Shown here in pieces: positions 26,937-35,168 of a DNA stretch of 64,000 nucleotides (the first letter of the stretch is position 1; each line of letters opens with the position of its first letter). Under the pieces are notes generated by a model. It was not told the DNA's origin, did no database searches, and saw nothing but the letters and a program-made list of their open reading frames with translations. Position numbers and translations under genes: made by a program. Origin of the DNA: Microbacterium esteraromaticum (GTDB lineage: Bacteria > Actinomycetota > Actinomycetes > Actinomycetales > Microbacteriaceae); the NCBI RefSeq assembly GCF_016907315.1, contig NZ_JAFBBS010000001.1:2666001-2730000 (forward strand), in the 5' to 3' direction.

Positions 26937-27568
26937 AGCGAGCCTCCTTCCGTGAGGGAGCGGAACGCGAGCAGGCGCTCCACATGACGGGCCAGGATGT
27001 CGGTCTCGAGGTTGACCACGTCGCCGGGCTCGAGCGCGCCGAGGATGGTCGCCTCGAGCGTCTCGGGGATCAGCGACACCTCGAACCAGTGCTCGTCGGG
27101 CGTGCCGATGGCGGGGCTGACGGCGCTGACGGTGAGCGAGGTGCCTGCGACGCTGATCGAGCCCTTGTCGACGACGAGGGGCGCGAGGTCTGCAGGCAGG
27201 CTGATGCGCAGCACACTCCACTGCTCGCCGGGCCGCACCTCGAGCACGGTGCCGACCCCGTCGACATGCCCCTGCACGATGTGGCCGCCCAGGCGCGCGC
27301 CGACCGGCATGGCCTTCTCGATGTTCACACGCGACCCGACCTCGACGGCGCCGAGCGCCGAGACGTCGAGGGTCTGCTTCATGACGTCGGCGTCGAAGGT
27401 GGTCTCGGTCGACCCGACCACGGTGAGGCACACACCGCTCACGGCGATGGACTCGCCATGCACGGCATCCGCCGCGGCCCTGGGCGCGTGCACCGTGAGC
27501 CGCCATCCGTCGCCCGATGCCGCGATGCCGGCGATCTCGCCGATCTCCTCGATGATTCCGGTGAACAT
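26933..27568 (-). CDS. ribE: Riboflavin synthase, alpha chain
   Basis: A 211-residue protein starting MFTGIIEEIGEI, the near-invariant start of riboflavin synthase. It has two lumazine-binding repeats, the second with LGGHIVQGHVDGVGTV. It dismutates two ribityllumazine molecules into riboflavin and the pyrimidine. The ATG shares a base with the ribD stop (TGATG at 27570-27566). Short length, repeats and context make this a firm call. Confidence 0.96.
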   Translation of the reverse strand: MFTGIIEEIGEIAGIAASGDGWRLTVHAPRAAADAVHGESIAVSGVCLTVVGSTETTFDADVMKQTLDVSALGAVEVGSRVNIEKAMPVGARLGGHIVQGHVDGVGTVLEVRPGEQWSVLRISLPADLAPLVVDKGSISVAGTSLTVSAVSPAIGTPDEHWFEVSLIPETLEATILGALEPGDVVNLETDILARHVERLLAFRSLTEGGSL

Positions 27569-28608
27569 CAGCTTCCTTCCTTTCCTGCGACGGCATCCGC
27601 CGCAGGACGTGCGATCGCGAGCAGGTCGTCGCCCAGCGGCATCCACTGCTCGACCTGAAGGCGTCGGGCGTCACCGATCGAGGCGACGCCGATGTCGGTG
27701 AGGGCGAGGCGGTCGCCGCCCAGCAGCACCGGTGCGAGGTACGCGAGCACGGTGTCGGCGAATCCCGCGGCGATGAACGCGCTCGCGAGCGTCGGCCCGC
27801 CCTCGATGAACACCCGCTGCACGCCTCGTTCGCCGAGGTCTGCGAGCACGGCGGCGAGATCGCGGGTGCCGTAGAAGAGGGGAGGGCGCGGATGCCGGTG
27901 GACCGCAGCGCCGGCGGGCGTCGCGCGCGATCCGATCACGATGGGGATCGGCTGACGCTCGTACAGAGACTGTCCTTCGCGGGCGGTGAGCGCGGGGTCG
28001 TCGGCAAGGATCGTCCCGGTGCCGACGACGATCGCATCGGCCTCCGCGCGCCGTCGGTGCACGTCGGCGCGCGCCTCGGGTCCGGTGATCCACTGGCTGG
28101 ATCCGTCGGATGCCGCGGCGCGGCCGTCGAGGCTCTGTGCCCACTTCACGGTGACGTGAGGGCGGCCCAGCCGCTGCACGGTCAGCCATCCGTCGATGAG
28201 GTCGCGGGAGGCACCGGCCTGCTCGCCCGGCACGACGTCGACGCCGGCTCGGCGGAGGCGATCCGCTCCGCCGCTGGAGGCATCGCCCGGGTCGTCGAGC
28301 GCGTAGACGACGCGGCTGATGCCGGCATCGATCAGGGCCTGGGCGCACGGGCCCGTGCGCCCGGTGTGGTTGCACGGCTCGAGGGTGACGACCGCGGTCG
28401 CCCCTGCCGCCTGGCCCGGAGCCAGCTTCGACAGTGCGTCGACCTCGGCATGCGCGGTGCCCGCGCCGCGATGCCAGCCCTCGGCGAGCACGTCGCCGGC
28501 GGGGGAGAGGATGACGGCGCCGACCTGCGGGTTCAGGCCTCGAGGACCGTTCGCAGCGAGTTCGAGGGCGCGAAGCATTGCCTCGCGTTCGGCCTCGGTC
28601 ACTGCCAT
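27568..28608 (-). CDS. ribD: Riboflavin pathway deaminase/reductase
   Basis: A 346-residue bifunctional protein. The N-terminal deaminase (about 1-145) has zinc ligands in TAHAEVDAL (H53, E55 catalytic) and LEPCNHTGRTGPC (C79, C88); the C-terminal reductase has VTVKWAQSLDGRAA, SSQWITGPEARADVH and VFIEGGPTLASAFI. It is the first gene of the operon; GAAGGA lies 6 nt before ATG and an FMN riboswitch precedes it. An out-of-frame ATG at 28615 is a shadow. Confidence 0.96.
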   Translation of the reverse strand: MAVTEAEREAMLRALELAANGPRGLNPQVGAVILSPAGDVLAEGWHRGAGTAHAEVDALSKLAPGQAAGATAVVTLEPCNHTGRTGPCAQALIDAGISRVVYALDDPGDASSGGADRLRRAGVDVVPGEQAGASRDLIDGWLTVQRLGRPHVTVKWAQSLDGRAAASDGSSQWITGPEARADVHRRRAEADAIVVGTGTILADDPALTAREGQSLYERQPIPIVIGSRATPAGAAVHRHPRPPLFYGTRDLAAVLADLGERGVQRVFIEGGPTLASAFIAAGFADTVLAYLAPVLLGGDRLALTDIGVASIGDARRLQVEQWMPLGDDLLAIARPAADAVAGKEGS

Positions 28609-28659
28609 CGGTCATCCTTCTCTGGGTTCCCGGGGTCTGCAGCGCACACGTACGCCACG

Positions 28660-28797
28660 TGCTGCCTCTCTTCCGGACTAGCGAGCAGATGCTCGCATCA
28701 CCGTCGGTTCCGGATTTCCACCGGATCGGCGCCTATCGCCAGGCGTTCGCGGACTGTCACCGCCGGTTCGGATTCACACCGACCCCGGAGCACGTTG
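28660..28797 (-). promoter_or_regulatory. FMN riboswitch (RFN element)
   Basis: On the minus strand the conserved RFN blocks appear in order: a GGGTCGGTGTGAATCC-like first block, ACCGGCGGTGACAGTCCGCGA, GGTGGAAATCCGGAACCGACGGTGA, and AGTCCGGAAGAGAGG closing the structure. The element lies 52 nt upstream of ribD, in the leader of the operon. FMN binding is expected to shut the operon off. Downstream, GCAGCACGTGG..ACGTGTGCGCTGC could fold into a hairpin but has no U-tract, so control of translation or Rho-dependent termination is more likely than an intrinsic terminator. Confidence 0.93.
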
Positions 28798-28855
28798 ATG
28801 CTCAGAGTCTACTCAACGCCGGCTCCTGCGATTCATTCCCGGTAATGCATCTCGC

Positions 28856-29719
28856 TCACTTCAGCAGGCGCGAGAGTCTGCGGTCCGCGAGCACCTTCCC
28901 CCCGGTCTGGCAGGTGGGGCAGTACTCGAGCGACCTGTCGGCGAAGAACACGCTGCGCACGGTGTCGCCGCAGACGGGGCACGCTTCGCCGCGGCGGGCG
29001 TGCACCTGCATGCCGCGCCGCTTGGCGTCCTTCAGATCCGCGGGCGGCTTGCCTGCGGCCTCGTCGATCGCCTCACGAAGAGTGCGCTGCATGGCGTCGT
29101 AGAGCCGGTCGATCTCGGCGTCGTCGAGCTTCGCGGCCGGAGCGTACGGCGACATCTTCGCGGCATGCAGGATCTCGTCGCTGTACGCGTTGCCGATGCC
29201 CGCGATGAGTCCCTGATCGCGCAGCAGGCCCTTGATCTGAGTGCGGCGACCCGCGAGCAGGGCCGCGAACGCATCGCGGGTGAAATCGGCGTCGAGCGGA
29301 TCGGGGCCGAGCCTGGCGACCCCCGGCACGTCCTCGGGGTCGCGCACGACGTACACGGCGAGTGACTTCTTGGTGCCGGCCTCGGTCAGATCGAAACCGC
29401 TGCCGTCGTCGAGTGCCACGCGCATCGCGATCGGGCTGCGTCCTGGCTTGATGAGGGTGGTCGGCAGCTCGTCGTACCACCGCAGCCAGCCGGCTTTCGC
29501 CAAGTGGAAGACGAGGTGAAGATCGTCGCCGAGGGAGAGGTCGATGAACTTGCCGTGCCGCGAGGCCGCCGCGATCCGGGCATCCTGAAGCGCCGTGACC
29601 GGCGGATCGAACGTCTTCAGGGCGGCGATGGCCGCGACGCTCACGCGCGTGATGGTGCGCCCGGCCGCTCGCGCGGCGAGGAAGTCGACCAGTCCCTGTA
29701 CCTCAGGCATCTCGGGCAT
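28856..29719 (-). CDS. Fpg/Nei-family DNA glycosylase (formamidopyrimidine/endonuclease VIII type)
   Basis: A 287-residue glycosylase beginning MPEMPEVQGL; after Met removal Pro2 and Glu3 are the catalytic pair. The helix-two-turn-helix IKGLLRDQGLIAGIGNAYSDEIL and a C-terminal zinc finger (CPVC then CPTC, about 16 residues apart) are present. It excises oxidised bases and cuts the abasic site. An internal ATG at 29710 would also give MPEV, so two starts are possible. CAGGAT and 6 nt precede the first ATG. The MPEMPEVQ start is seen in actinobacterial Fpg-like proteins distinct from MutM, so the lesion range is open. Confidence 0.9.
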   Translation of the reverse strand: MPEMPEVQGLVDFLAARAAGRTITRVSVAAIAALKTFDPPVTALQDARIAAASRHGKFIDLSLGDDLHLVFHLAKAGWLRWYDELPTTLIKPGRSPIAMRVALDDGSGFDLTEAGTKKSLAVYVVRDPEDVPGVARLGPDPLDADFTRDAFAALLAGRRTQIKGLLRDQGLIAGIGNAYSDEILHAAKMSPYAPAAKLDDAEIDRLYDAMQRTLREAIDEAAGKPPADLKDAKRRGMQVHARRGEACPVCGDTVRSVFFADRSLEYCPTCQTGGKVLADRRLSRLLK

Positions 29720-29758
29720 GCCGACATCCTGTCACGGGTGGGCGACATCGGGGCCGGT

Positions 29759-29845
29759 GCGGGAGATCTCGGACGATCCGGTGCACGGGCGGCGCGTCAG
29801 ACCGCGGCGCGCCGCGCGACAGGCATCCGGTCCGAGATTCCCGAC
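29759..29845 (+). repeat. Dispersed intergenic repeat, copy A
   Basis: An 87-bp element, the same length as copy E. The left arm 29759-29774 (GCGGGAGATCTCGGAC) is the near-complement of the right arm 29830-29845 (GTCCGAGATTCCCGAC). The centre is a G+C-rich region with GCGGCGCG and CGCGCCGC that can pair. It lies between the GNAT and Fpg/Nei genes, downstream of GNAT. Confidence 0.65.
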
Positions 29846-29851
29846 CGGTCC

Positions 29852-29883
29852 CGGATGCCGGATGCCGGATGCCGGATGCCGGA
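29852..29883. repeat. Tandem heptamer repeat (CGGATGC) x4
   Basis: Four perfect head-to-tail copies of CGGATGC plus CGGA, ending 9 bp before the stop codon of the GNAT gene. The unit is also the commonest word of this genome (see findings) and a degenerate three-copy version lies at 42794-42814 next to repeat copy B. Confidence 0.9.
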
Positions 29884-29892
29884 GTGCCCTGC

Positions 29893-30456
29893 TCAGAGCA
29901 CCGGCCACTCCATGGGCGTGCGGTCATCGGTCGCGAGCAGGCCGGCGATCCAGCCGTCGTCGCGGCCGCGTGCCCCCGTGAGGGCCTGACGCAGCATCCC
30001 CTCGTACCGGAACCCGAGCGATCGCGCCGTGCGGGCGGAGGGGATGTTGCCCACTACGGCGCGCCAGCCGAGCCGGGCGAGCTTCAGCTCGTCGAACGCG
30101 TAGTCGACCACGGCGCGTGCGGCCTCTCCCATCACTCCCTGTCCGCGCAGCTCGGCGACTCCCCAGAAGCCGATCTCGGCATCGCCGCCGTGCGGGTGCT
30201 CAGTGATCCGGTGCAGGCCGATCATCCCGGCGAGCACCTCGTTCTTGCGGATGGCCCACACGGTCTCGACGCCATCGGCCCACCACTTCGCCACCAGCTC
30301 GACGAAGTCGACGGCGTCTTCACGGGTGTACGGGCTCGGAACGGTCGTCCACCGCGACACCTCCGGATCCTGGCAGGCGGCCGTGATCGCGTCGATGTCT
30401 GCTTCGGTCGGGATGCTGAGCACGAGCCTCTCGGTGTGCAGGGCGACAGGTTGCAT
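29893..30456 (-). CDS. GNAT acetyltransferase, RimJ/RimL type
   Basis: A 187-residue N-acetyltransferase. TERLVLSIPTEADIDAITAA, the beta strand AIRKNEVLAGMIGLHRI, EIGFWGVAELRGQGVMGEAARAVVDYAFDELK (acetyl-CoA P-loop region, Q/R-x-x-G) and NIPSARTARSLGFRYEGMLR are classic RimJ/RimL motifs. Relatives acetylate ribosomal protein N-termini or small molecules; the substrate here is unknown. TACGCT and 6 nt precede ATG 30456 (leaderless pattern). Confidence 0.87.
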   Translation of the reverse strand: MQPVALHTERLVLSIPTEADIDAITAACQDPEVSRWTTVPSPYTREDAVDFVELVAKWWADGVETVWAIRKNEVLAGMIGLHRITEHPHGGDAEIGFWGVAELRGQGVMGEAARAVVDYAFDELKLARLGWRAVVGNIPSARTARSLGFRYEGMLRQALTGARGRDDGWIAGLLATDDRTPMEWPVL

Positions 30457-30529
30457 CGCACCAGCGTAGTGAGCCGGTCGGTAGGCTGGTGCCGCGGCCG
30501 TTCGCTGTGGCAGCAGAGGAGGACGAGCC

Positions 30530-31408
30530 GTGACCGTGCAGCGCTCATCGCCGAGAGGCGTCGTGGCTTCGCTGGTGGCATCCGCGATGTTCGGCGCGAT
30601 CTTCTACATCGCCGCTCAGCTGCAGTCATCGGCCGAAGTCGTCTACGCGTGGCGGGTCGTCGTGACCCTCGCCCTGTACGCACTCGCTCTGCTCCACCCT
30701 GCTGCCCGGCTGGGTGTCGCGATGATCTGGCGTCGACTGCGCGCCCGGTGGTGGATGCCGCTGCTGGCCCTGCTGCTCGCCTCGATCATCGGCATGCAGC
30801 TGTGGCTGTTCATGTGGGCGCCGATGCACGGCCATGGTCTCGACGCGGGGCTGGGCTATCTGCTGCTGCCCATCAGCCTGGTGCTGAGCGGACGGTTCCT
30901 CATGCGGGCTCACGTGAGCTCGATGCAGTGGGTGGTGGTCACGCTCGCCGCGATCGCGGTGGTGATCAAGGTCATCGCGACACCGCAGCTGTCGTGGGTG
31001 ACCTGGGCTGTCTGCATCCCCTACGCGGTCTACTTCGTCCTGCGTCAGCGCTTCGGTCTCGACGGGCCGATGGTCTTCGGGTTCGAGCTGACGGCCATGA
31101 TGCCGCTGGCCGCGTGGTTCCTGCTCTCGGCCGGCTCGGGCCCCGGATCCGCCGGCGAGCTCACGGGTCTGCTGGCCGTCGGGGTGATCGGCGGCGTCGC
31201 CATGGTGCTCTACCTCGCCGCATCGAACCTGCTCTCGATGCCCGTGTTCGGCCTGCTCAGCTACGCCGAACCCGTGCTGCTGGTGGTGGTCGCGGTGCTG
31301 CTCGGAGAGCGGATGCAGGGCGCCGACCTGCTCGTGTACGGCATCCTCGCCGTCGCGCTCGCACTGCTGGCGTTCGAGGGGTTCCGTGCGGGGCGCCGTC
31401 GCCGCTGA
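30530..31408 (+). CDS. EamA/RarD-like drug-metabolite transporter
   Basis: A 292-residue membrane protein with about ten helices and the two-fold EamA architecture of the drug/metabolite transporter superfamily. The second half ends in the typical LSMPVFGLLSYAEPVLLVVVAVLLGERM segment, as in RarD and related permeases. GTG 30530 has GAGGAGG 7 nt upstream. Such proteins export amino acids or other metabolites; no substrate hint is visible. It is followed, 100 nt on, by mfd with its own promoter-like hexamer. Confidence 0.85.
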   Translation: MTVQRSSPRGVVASLVASAMFGAIFYIAAQLQSSAEVVYAWRVVVTLALYALALLHPAARLGVAMIWRRLRARWWMPLLALLLASIIGMQLWLFMWAPMHGHGLDAGLGYLLLPISLVLSGRFLMRAHVSSMQWVVVTLAAIAVVIKVIATPQLSWVTWAVCIPYAVYFVLRQRFGLDGPMVFGFELTAMMPLAAWFLLSAGSGPGSAGELTGLLAVGVIGGVAMVLYLAASNLLSMPVFGLLSYAEPVLLVVVAVLLGERMQGADLLVYGILAVALALLAFEGFRAGRRRR

Positions 31409-31508
31409 GCCCGCGCGGGCGCCGCGCGCACATCGTCGCACGGCTGCACTCCTCTGCTGAACCGCTGCGCGAGGGCCCATGTCGGTGGTCGGTGAGTAGA
31501 CTTCTCCG

Positions 31509-34500
31509 GTGACTGTCCCAGGGATTCTGCGCGCCTTGGAAGAGGCGAACCTCTACCGCGACGCCCTCACCTGGGCGCAGACCGATGCCGAGATCTCGGC
31601 CGTCGACGGCCTCGACGCCCCGATCATCGCGGGACTGCTGCGCAAGCGCGCATCAGCGGGGCGTCCGGCATCCGCTCTCGTCGTCACGCCGACCGGCCGA
31701 CGCGCAGAGTCGGTCGCGGCCGCGCTCGGCGCCTACGTCGACGACGCCGAGATCCTGACCTTCCCGGCGTGGGAGACGCTGCCGCACGAGCGGCTGAGCC
31801 CCAGTCCCGACACGGTCGGCAAGCGCCTCGACACTCTCCGTCGCATCGTGACGTGGACGGGCGAGAAGCCGCTCGTCGTGGTCGCCTCAGTGCGGGCGGC
31901 TCTGCAGCCTCTCGCCGCGAACCTCGGCGACGCCGCCCCTCTCGAGCTGCGGATCGGCGGGCGCGGCATCGAGCTCGAAGACGCTGTCGAGCAGCTGGTC
32001 GAGCGCGCGTACTCCCGCGTCGACATGGTCTCGCGCCGCGGCGAGTTCGCCGTGCGCGGCGGCATCCTCGACGTCTTCCCTCCGACCGCAGATCACCCGC
32101 TGCGCGTGGAGTTCTTCGGCGACGAGGTCGACCAGATCCGCGCGTTCTCGGTCGCCGACCAGCGCTCGCTGCCCGGTGACATCGAGTCGGTGTCGCTCGC
32201 CGCGAGCCGCGAGCTGCTGCTGACGGCAGAGGTGCGCGAGCGCGCAGGCGAGCTGATCGCCCGCTTCCCGGCGATGTCGGCGATGCTCGAGAAGATGTCG
32301 CAGGGCATCCCGGTCGAGGGCATGGAGTCGCTGCTGCCGGCAGTGGCCGGGCCGCTCATGACCCTCGTCGAGTACCTGCCCGAGGGTTCGGCGACCGCGA
32401 TCGTCGATCCCGAGCGCGCCAGCACCCGCGCGCAGAACCTCGGTGAGACGAACCGCGAGTTCCTCGACGCGGCGTGGAGCGCTGCGACGTCGGGGGCCTC
32501 GGCTCCCATCGACCTCGGCGCCGGAGACTTCATCAGCCTCGGCCGCATGCGCGAGCTCGTGCACGAGCGCGACGGCGTCTGGTGGCGCGTCACCCCGTTC
32601 GCCGTCGACGACGACGCCGCCGAGAATCTCGATGCCTCGATCATCCCGTCGTTCCACGGCAACGTCGACGGTGCCATCGCGTTCGTCGAGGCGCGTCTCG
32701 GCGAGGGCTGGCGAGTCGTCGTCATCTCATCCGGCCACGGCCTGGTCGAGCGAGCGCGCGACGTGCTCAGCGATCGCGGCCTCGCCGCGCGCATCGTCGA
32801 GAACCTGGTCGACGAGCCCGAGGGCGGAGTGGCGACGCTGGTCGCCGGATCCGTCGAATCGGGCTTCCAGGTGCCGGATGCCCGGATCGCCGTGCTCACC
32901 GACAACGAGTTCTACGGTCGGACGATCGGTGGCGACCAGCGGATGGTCAAGAAGCTCGCCTCGCGTCGTCGCAACGTCGTCGACCCGCTGCAGCTGAAGC
33001 AGGGCGACTTCGTCGTGCACTCCACTCACGGCATCGGCCGCTTCGTCGAGATGACCAAGCGCGAGGTGTCGTCGGGCGGGCGCAATGCCGTCAAGACCAC
33101 CCGCGAGTACCTCGTGCTCGAGTACGCGCCGTCGAAGCGCGGGTACCCGGGCGACAAGCTCTTCGTGCCCACCGATCAGCTCGACATGCTCTCGAAGTAC
33201 GTCGGCGGTGAGGCGCCGAACCTGTCGAAGATGGGCGGCAGTGACTGGGCCGCCGCCAAGGGCAAGGCGCGCCGGGCCGTGCGCGACATCGCCGTCGAGC
33301 TCGTCAAGCTGTACTCGGCGCGGATGAGCTCGAAGGGCCACGCCTTCGGACCCGACACCCCCTGGCAGCGCGAGCTGGAAGAGGCGTTCCCCTTCGCCGA
33401 GACCCACGATCAGCTGCAGACCATCGAAGAGATCAAGGCCGACATGGAACGGCCGATCCCCATGGACCGCCTGCTGTCGGGCGACGTCGGCTTCGGCAAG
33501 ACCGAGGTCGCGGTGCGGGCCGCGTTCAAGGCGATCCAGGAGGGCAAGCAGGTCGCGATGCTCGTGCCGACGACGCTGCTCGTCAAGCAGCACTTCGAGA
33601 CCTTCACCGAGCGGTTCGCCGGATTCCCCGTGAAGGTGCGCCCGCTCTCGCGGTTCCAGACCGACAAAGAGGCCCGCCTCACCCTGCAGGGCCTCGTCGA
33701 CGGCTCTGTCGACATGGTCATCGGCACCCACCGCATCCTGACCGATCAGGTGATCTTCAAAGACCTCGGGCTCATGATCATCGACGAGGAGCAGCGCTTC
33801 GGCGTCGAGCACAAGGATGCGCTGAAGAAGATGAAGACGAACGTCGACATCCTGGCGATGAGTGCAACGCCCATCCCGCGCACCCTGGAGATGGCGGTGA
33901 CAGGCATCCGCGAGATGTCGACGCTGCAGACGCCGCCGGAGGACAGGCATCCGATCCTCTCGTTCGTCGGTCCGCGCAGCGACAAGCAGATCGCCGCCGC
34001 GATCCGCCGCGAGATCCTGCGCGAGGGTCAGGTGTTCTTCGTGCACAACCGCGTGCAGTCGATCCAGCGCGTCGCCTCCGAGCTCGCCGAGCTCGTGCCG
34101 GAGGCGCGCATCGCGGTCGCGCACGGCAAGATGGGCGAGCACCAGCTCGAGCAGGTCGTCGACGACTTCTGGGAGCGCAAGTACGACGTGCTCGTCTCGA
34201 CCACCATCATCGAGACGGGCCTCGACATCTCGAACGCCAACACGATCATCATCGACCGGGCCGACAAGTACGGGCTCTCGCAGCTGCACCAGCTGCGCGG
34301 ACGCGTCGGTCGAGGTCGCGAGCGCGCGTACGCGTACTTCCTCTACGACGACATGAAGCCGCTGAGCGAGACCGCCGCCGACCGCCTCCAGACCATCGCC
34401 GTGAACAACGACCTCGGCTCGGGCATGCAGGTCGCGCTGAAAGATCTCGAGCTGCGCGGAGCAGGCAATCTGCTCGGGGCGGAGCAGGCGGGGCACATCG

Positions 34501-35045
34501 CGGGCGTCGGCTTCGACCTGTACCTGCGCATGATCGGCGAGGCCGTGGCCACGTTCCGCGGTGAAGACACCAGCACCGAGGTCGAGCTGCGACTCGAGCT
34601 GCCGGTGGATGCCCGCATTCCCGAGCACTACATCGACAGCGAACGTCTGCGCCTCGAGGCGTATCAGAAGCTGTCGTCGGCGGCCACGGCATCCGCAGCC
34701 GACGACGCGATCGATCTCGTCGTCGAAGAGCTCGTCGATCGCTACGGTGCCTTCCCCGACGAGGTGACCACGCTGGTGAAGGTGGCACGTCTGCGTCGCC
34801 GGGCGGCGCGGGCCGGCCTCTCAGACGTCGTCGCCATGGGGTCGAACCTGCGCATCGCGCCGGCTCGCTTCGAGGATTCGATGAAGGTGCGCCTGCAACG
34901 GCTGTACCCGAAGGCGAAGCTCGTCGGCGGGGGAGAGGCGCTGGTCGTGCCGATGCCCGTCGACTCCGATCTGATCGAGTGGGTCGGCCAGCTGTTCACC
35001 GCGATGTTCCCCGAGCCCGTGAAGGCGGAGGCCGTCGACGTCTGA
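31509..35045 (+). CDS. mfd: Transcription-repair coupling factor
   Basis: An 1178-residue Mfd of full length. The UvrB-like N-terminal module, the RNA-polymerase-interacting domain (GDFVVHSTHGIGRFVEM, about 500-520), the RecG-like translocase with Walker A LLSGDVGFGKTEVAVRAAF and DEEQ box MIIDEEQRFGVEH, helicase motif VI region QLRGRVGRGRERAYAY and the C-terminal TRCF domain are all seen. It removes RNA polymerase stalled at lesions and recruits UvrA. GTG 31509 lies 6 nt after TAGACT (leaderless pattern). Confidence 0.97.
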   Translation: MTVPGILRALEEANLYRDALTWAQTDAEISAVDGLDAPIIAGLLRKRASAGRPASALVVTPTGRRAESVAAALGAYVDDAEILTFPAWETLPHERLSPSPDTVGKRLDTLRRIVTWTGEKPLVVVASVRAALQPLAANLGDAAPLELRIGGRGIELEDAVEQLVERAYSRVDMVSRRGEFAVRGGILDVFPPTADHPLRVEFFGDEVDQIRAFSVADQRSLPGDIESVSLAASRELLLTAEVRERAGELIARFPAMSAMLEKMSQGIPVEGMESLLPAVAGPLMTLVEYLPEGSATAIVDPERASTRAQNLGETNREFLDAAWSAATSGASAPIDLGAGDFISLGRMRELVHERDGVWWRVTPFAVDDDAAENLDASIIPSFHGNVDGAIAFVEARLGEGWRVVVISSGHGLVERARDVLSDRGLAARIVENLVDEPEGGVATLVAGSVESGFQVPDARIAVLTDNEFYGRTIGGDQRMVKKLASRRRNVVDPLQLKQGDFVVHSTHGIGRFVEMTKREVSSGGRNAVKTTREYLVLEYAPSKRGYPGDKLFVPTDQLDMLSKYVGGEAPNLSKMGGSDWAAAKGKARRAVRDIAVELVKLYSARMSSKGHAFGPDTPWQRELEEAFPFAETHDQLQTIEEIKADMERPIPMDRLLSGDVGFGKTEVAVRAAFKAIQEGKQVAMLVPTTLLVKQHFETFTERFAGFPVKVRPLSRFQTDKEARLTLQGLVDGSVDMVIGTHRILTDQVIFKDLGLMIIDEEQRFGVEHKDALKKMKTNVDILAMSATPIPRTLEMAVTGIREMSTLQTPPEDRHPILSFVGPRSDKQIAAAIRREILREGQVFFVHNRVQSIQRVASELAELVPEARIAVAHGKMGEHQLEQVVDDFWERKYDVLVSTTIIETGLDISNANTIIIDRADKYGLSQLHQLRGRVGRGRERAYAYFLYDDMKPLSETAADRLQTIAVNNDLGSGMQVALKDLELRGAGNLLGAEQAGHIAGVGFDLYLRMIGEAVATFRGEDTSTEVELRLELPVDARIPEHYIDSERLRLEAYQKLSSAATASAADDAIDLVVEELVDRYGAFPDEVTTLVKVARLRRRAARAGLSDVVAMGSNLRIAPARFEDSMKVRLQRLYPKAKLVGGGEALVVPMPVDSDLIEWVGQLFTAMFPEPVKAEAVDV

Positions 35046-35143
35046 TCGGGGCTGACTGGTTCTCGACCTGCCCGCCGTGCTCTCAGCGCCAGAGCCAGCG
35101 CAGCGGTTTCGGCGCTCCGACGGCCCACTCGGCGCGAAGCAAT

Positions 35144-35161
35144 TTCTACGGCCGGTAGAAT
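35144..35161 (+). promoter_or_regulatory. cydDC operator O4 overlapping a -10 box
   Basis: A perfect dyad TTCTAC-GGCCG-GTAGAA (35144-35160). Its right arm contains the -10 hexamer TAGAAT (35156-35161), 7 nt before the GTG of cydDC. The same dyad, with the same embedded TAGAAT, occurs in front of cydA at 40020-40037. A bound repressor would block the promoter directly. Confidence 0.75.
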
Positions 35162-35168
35162 TGATGAT

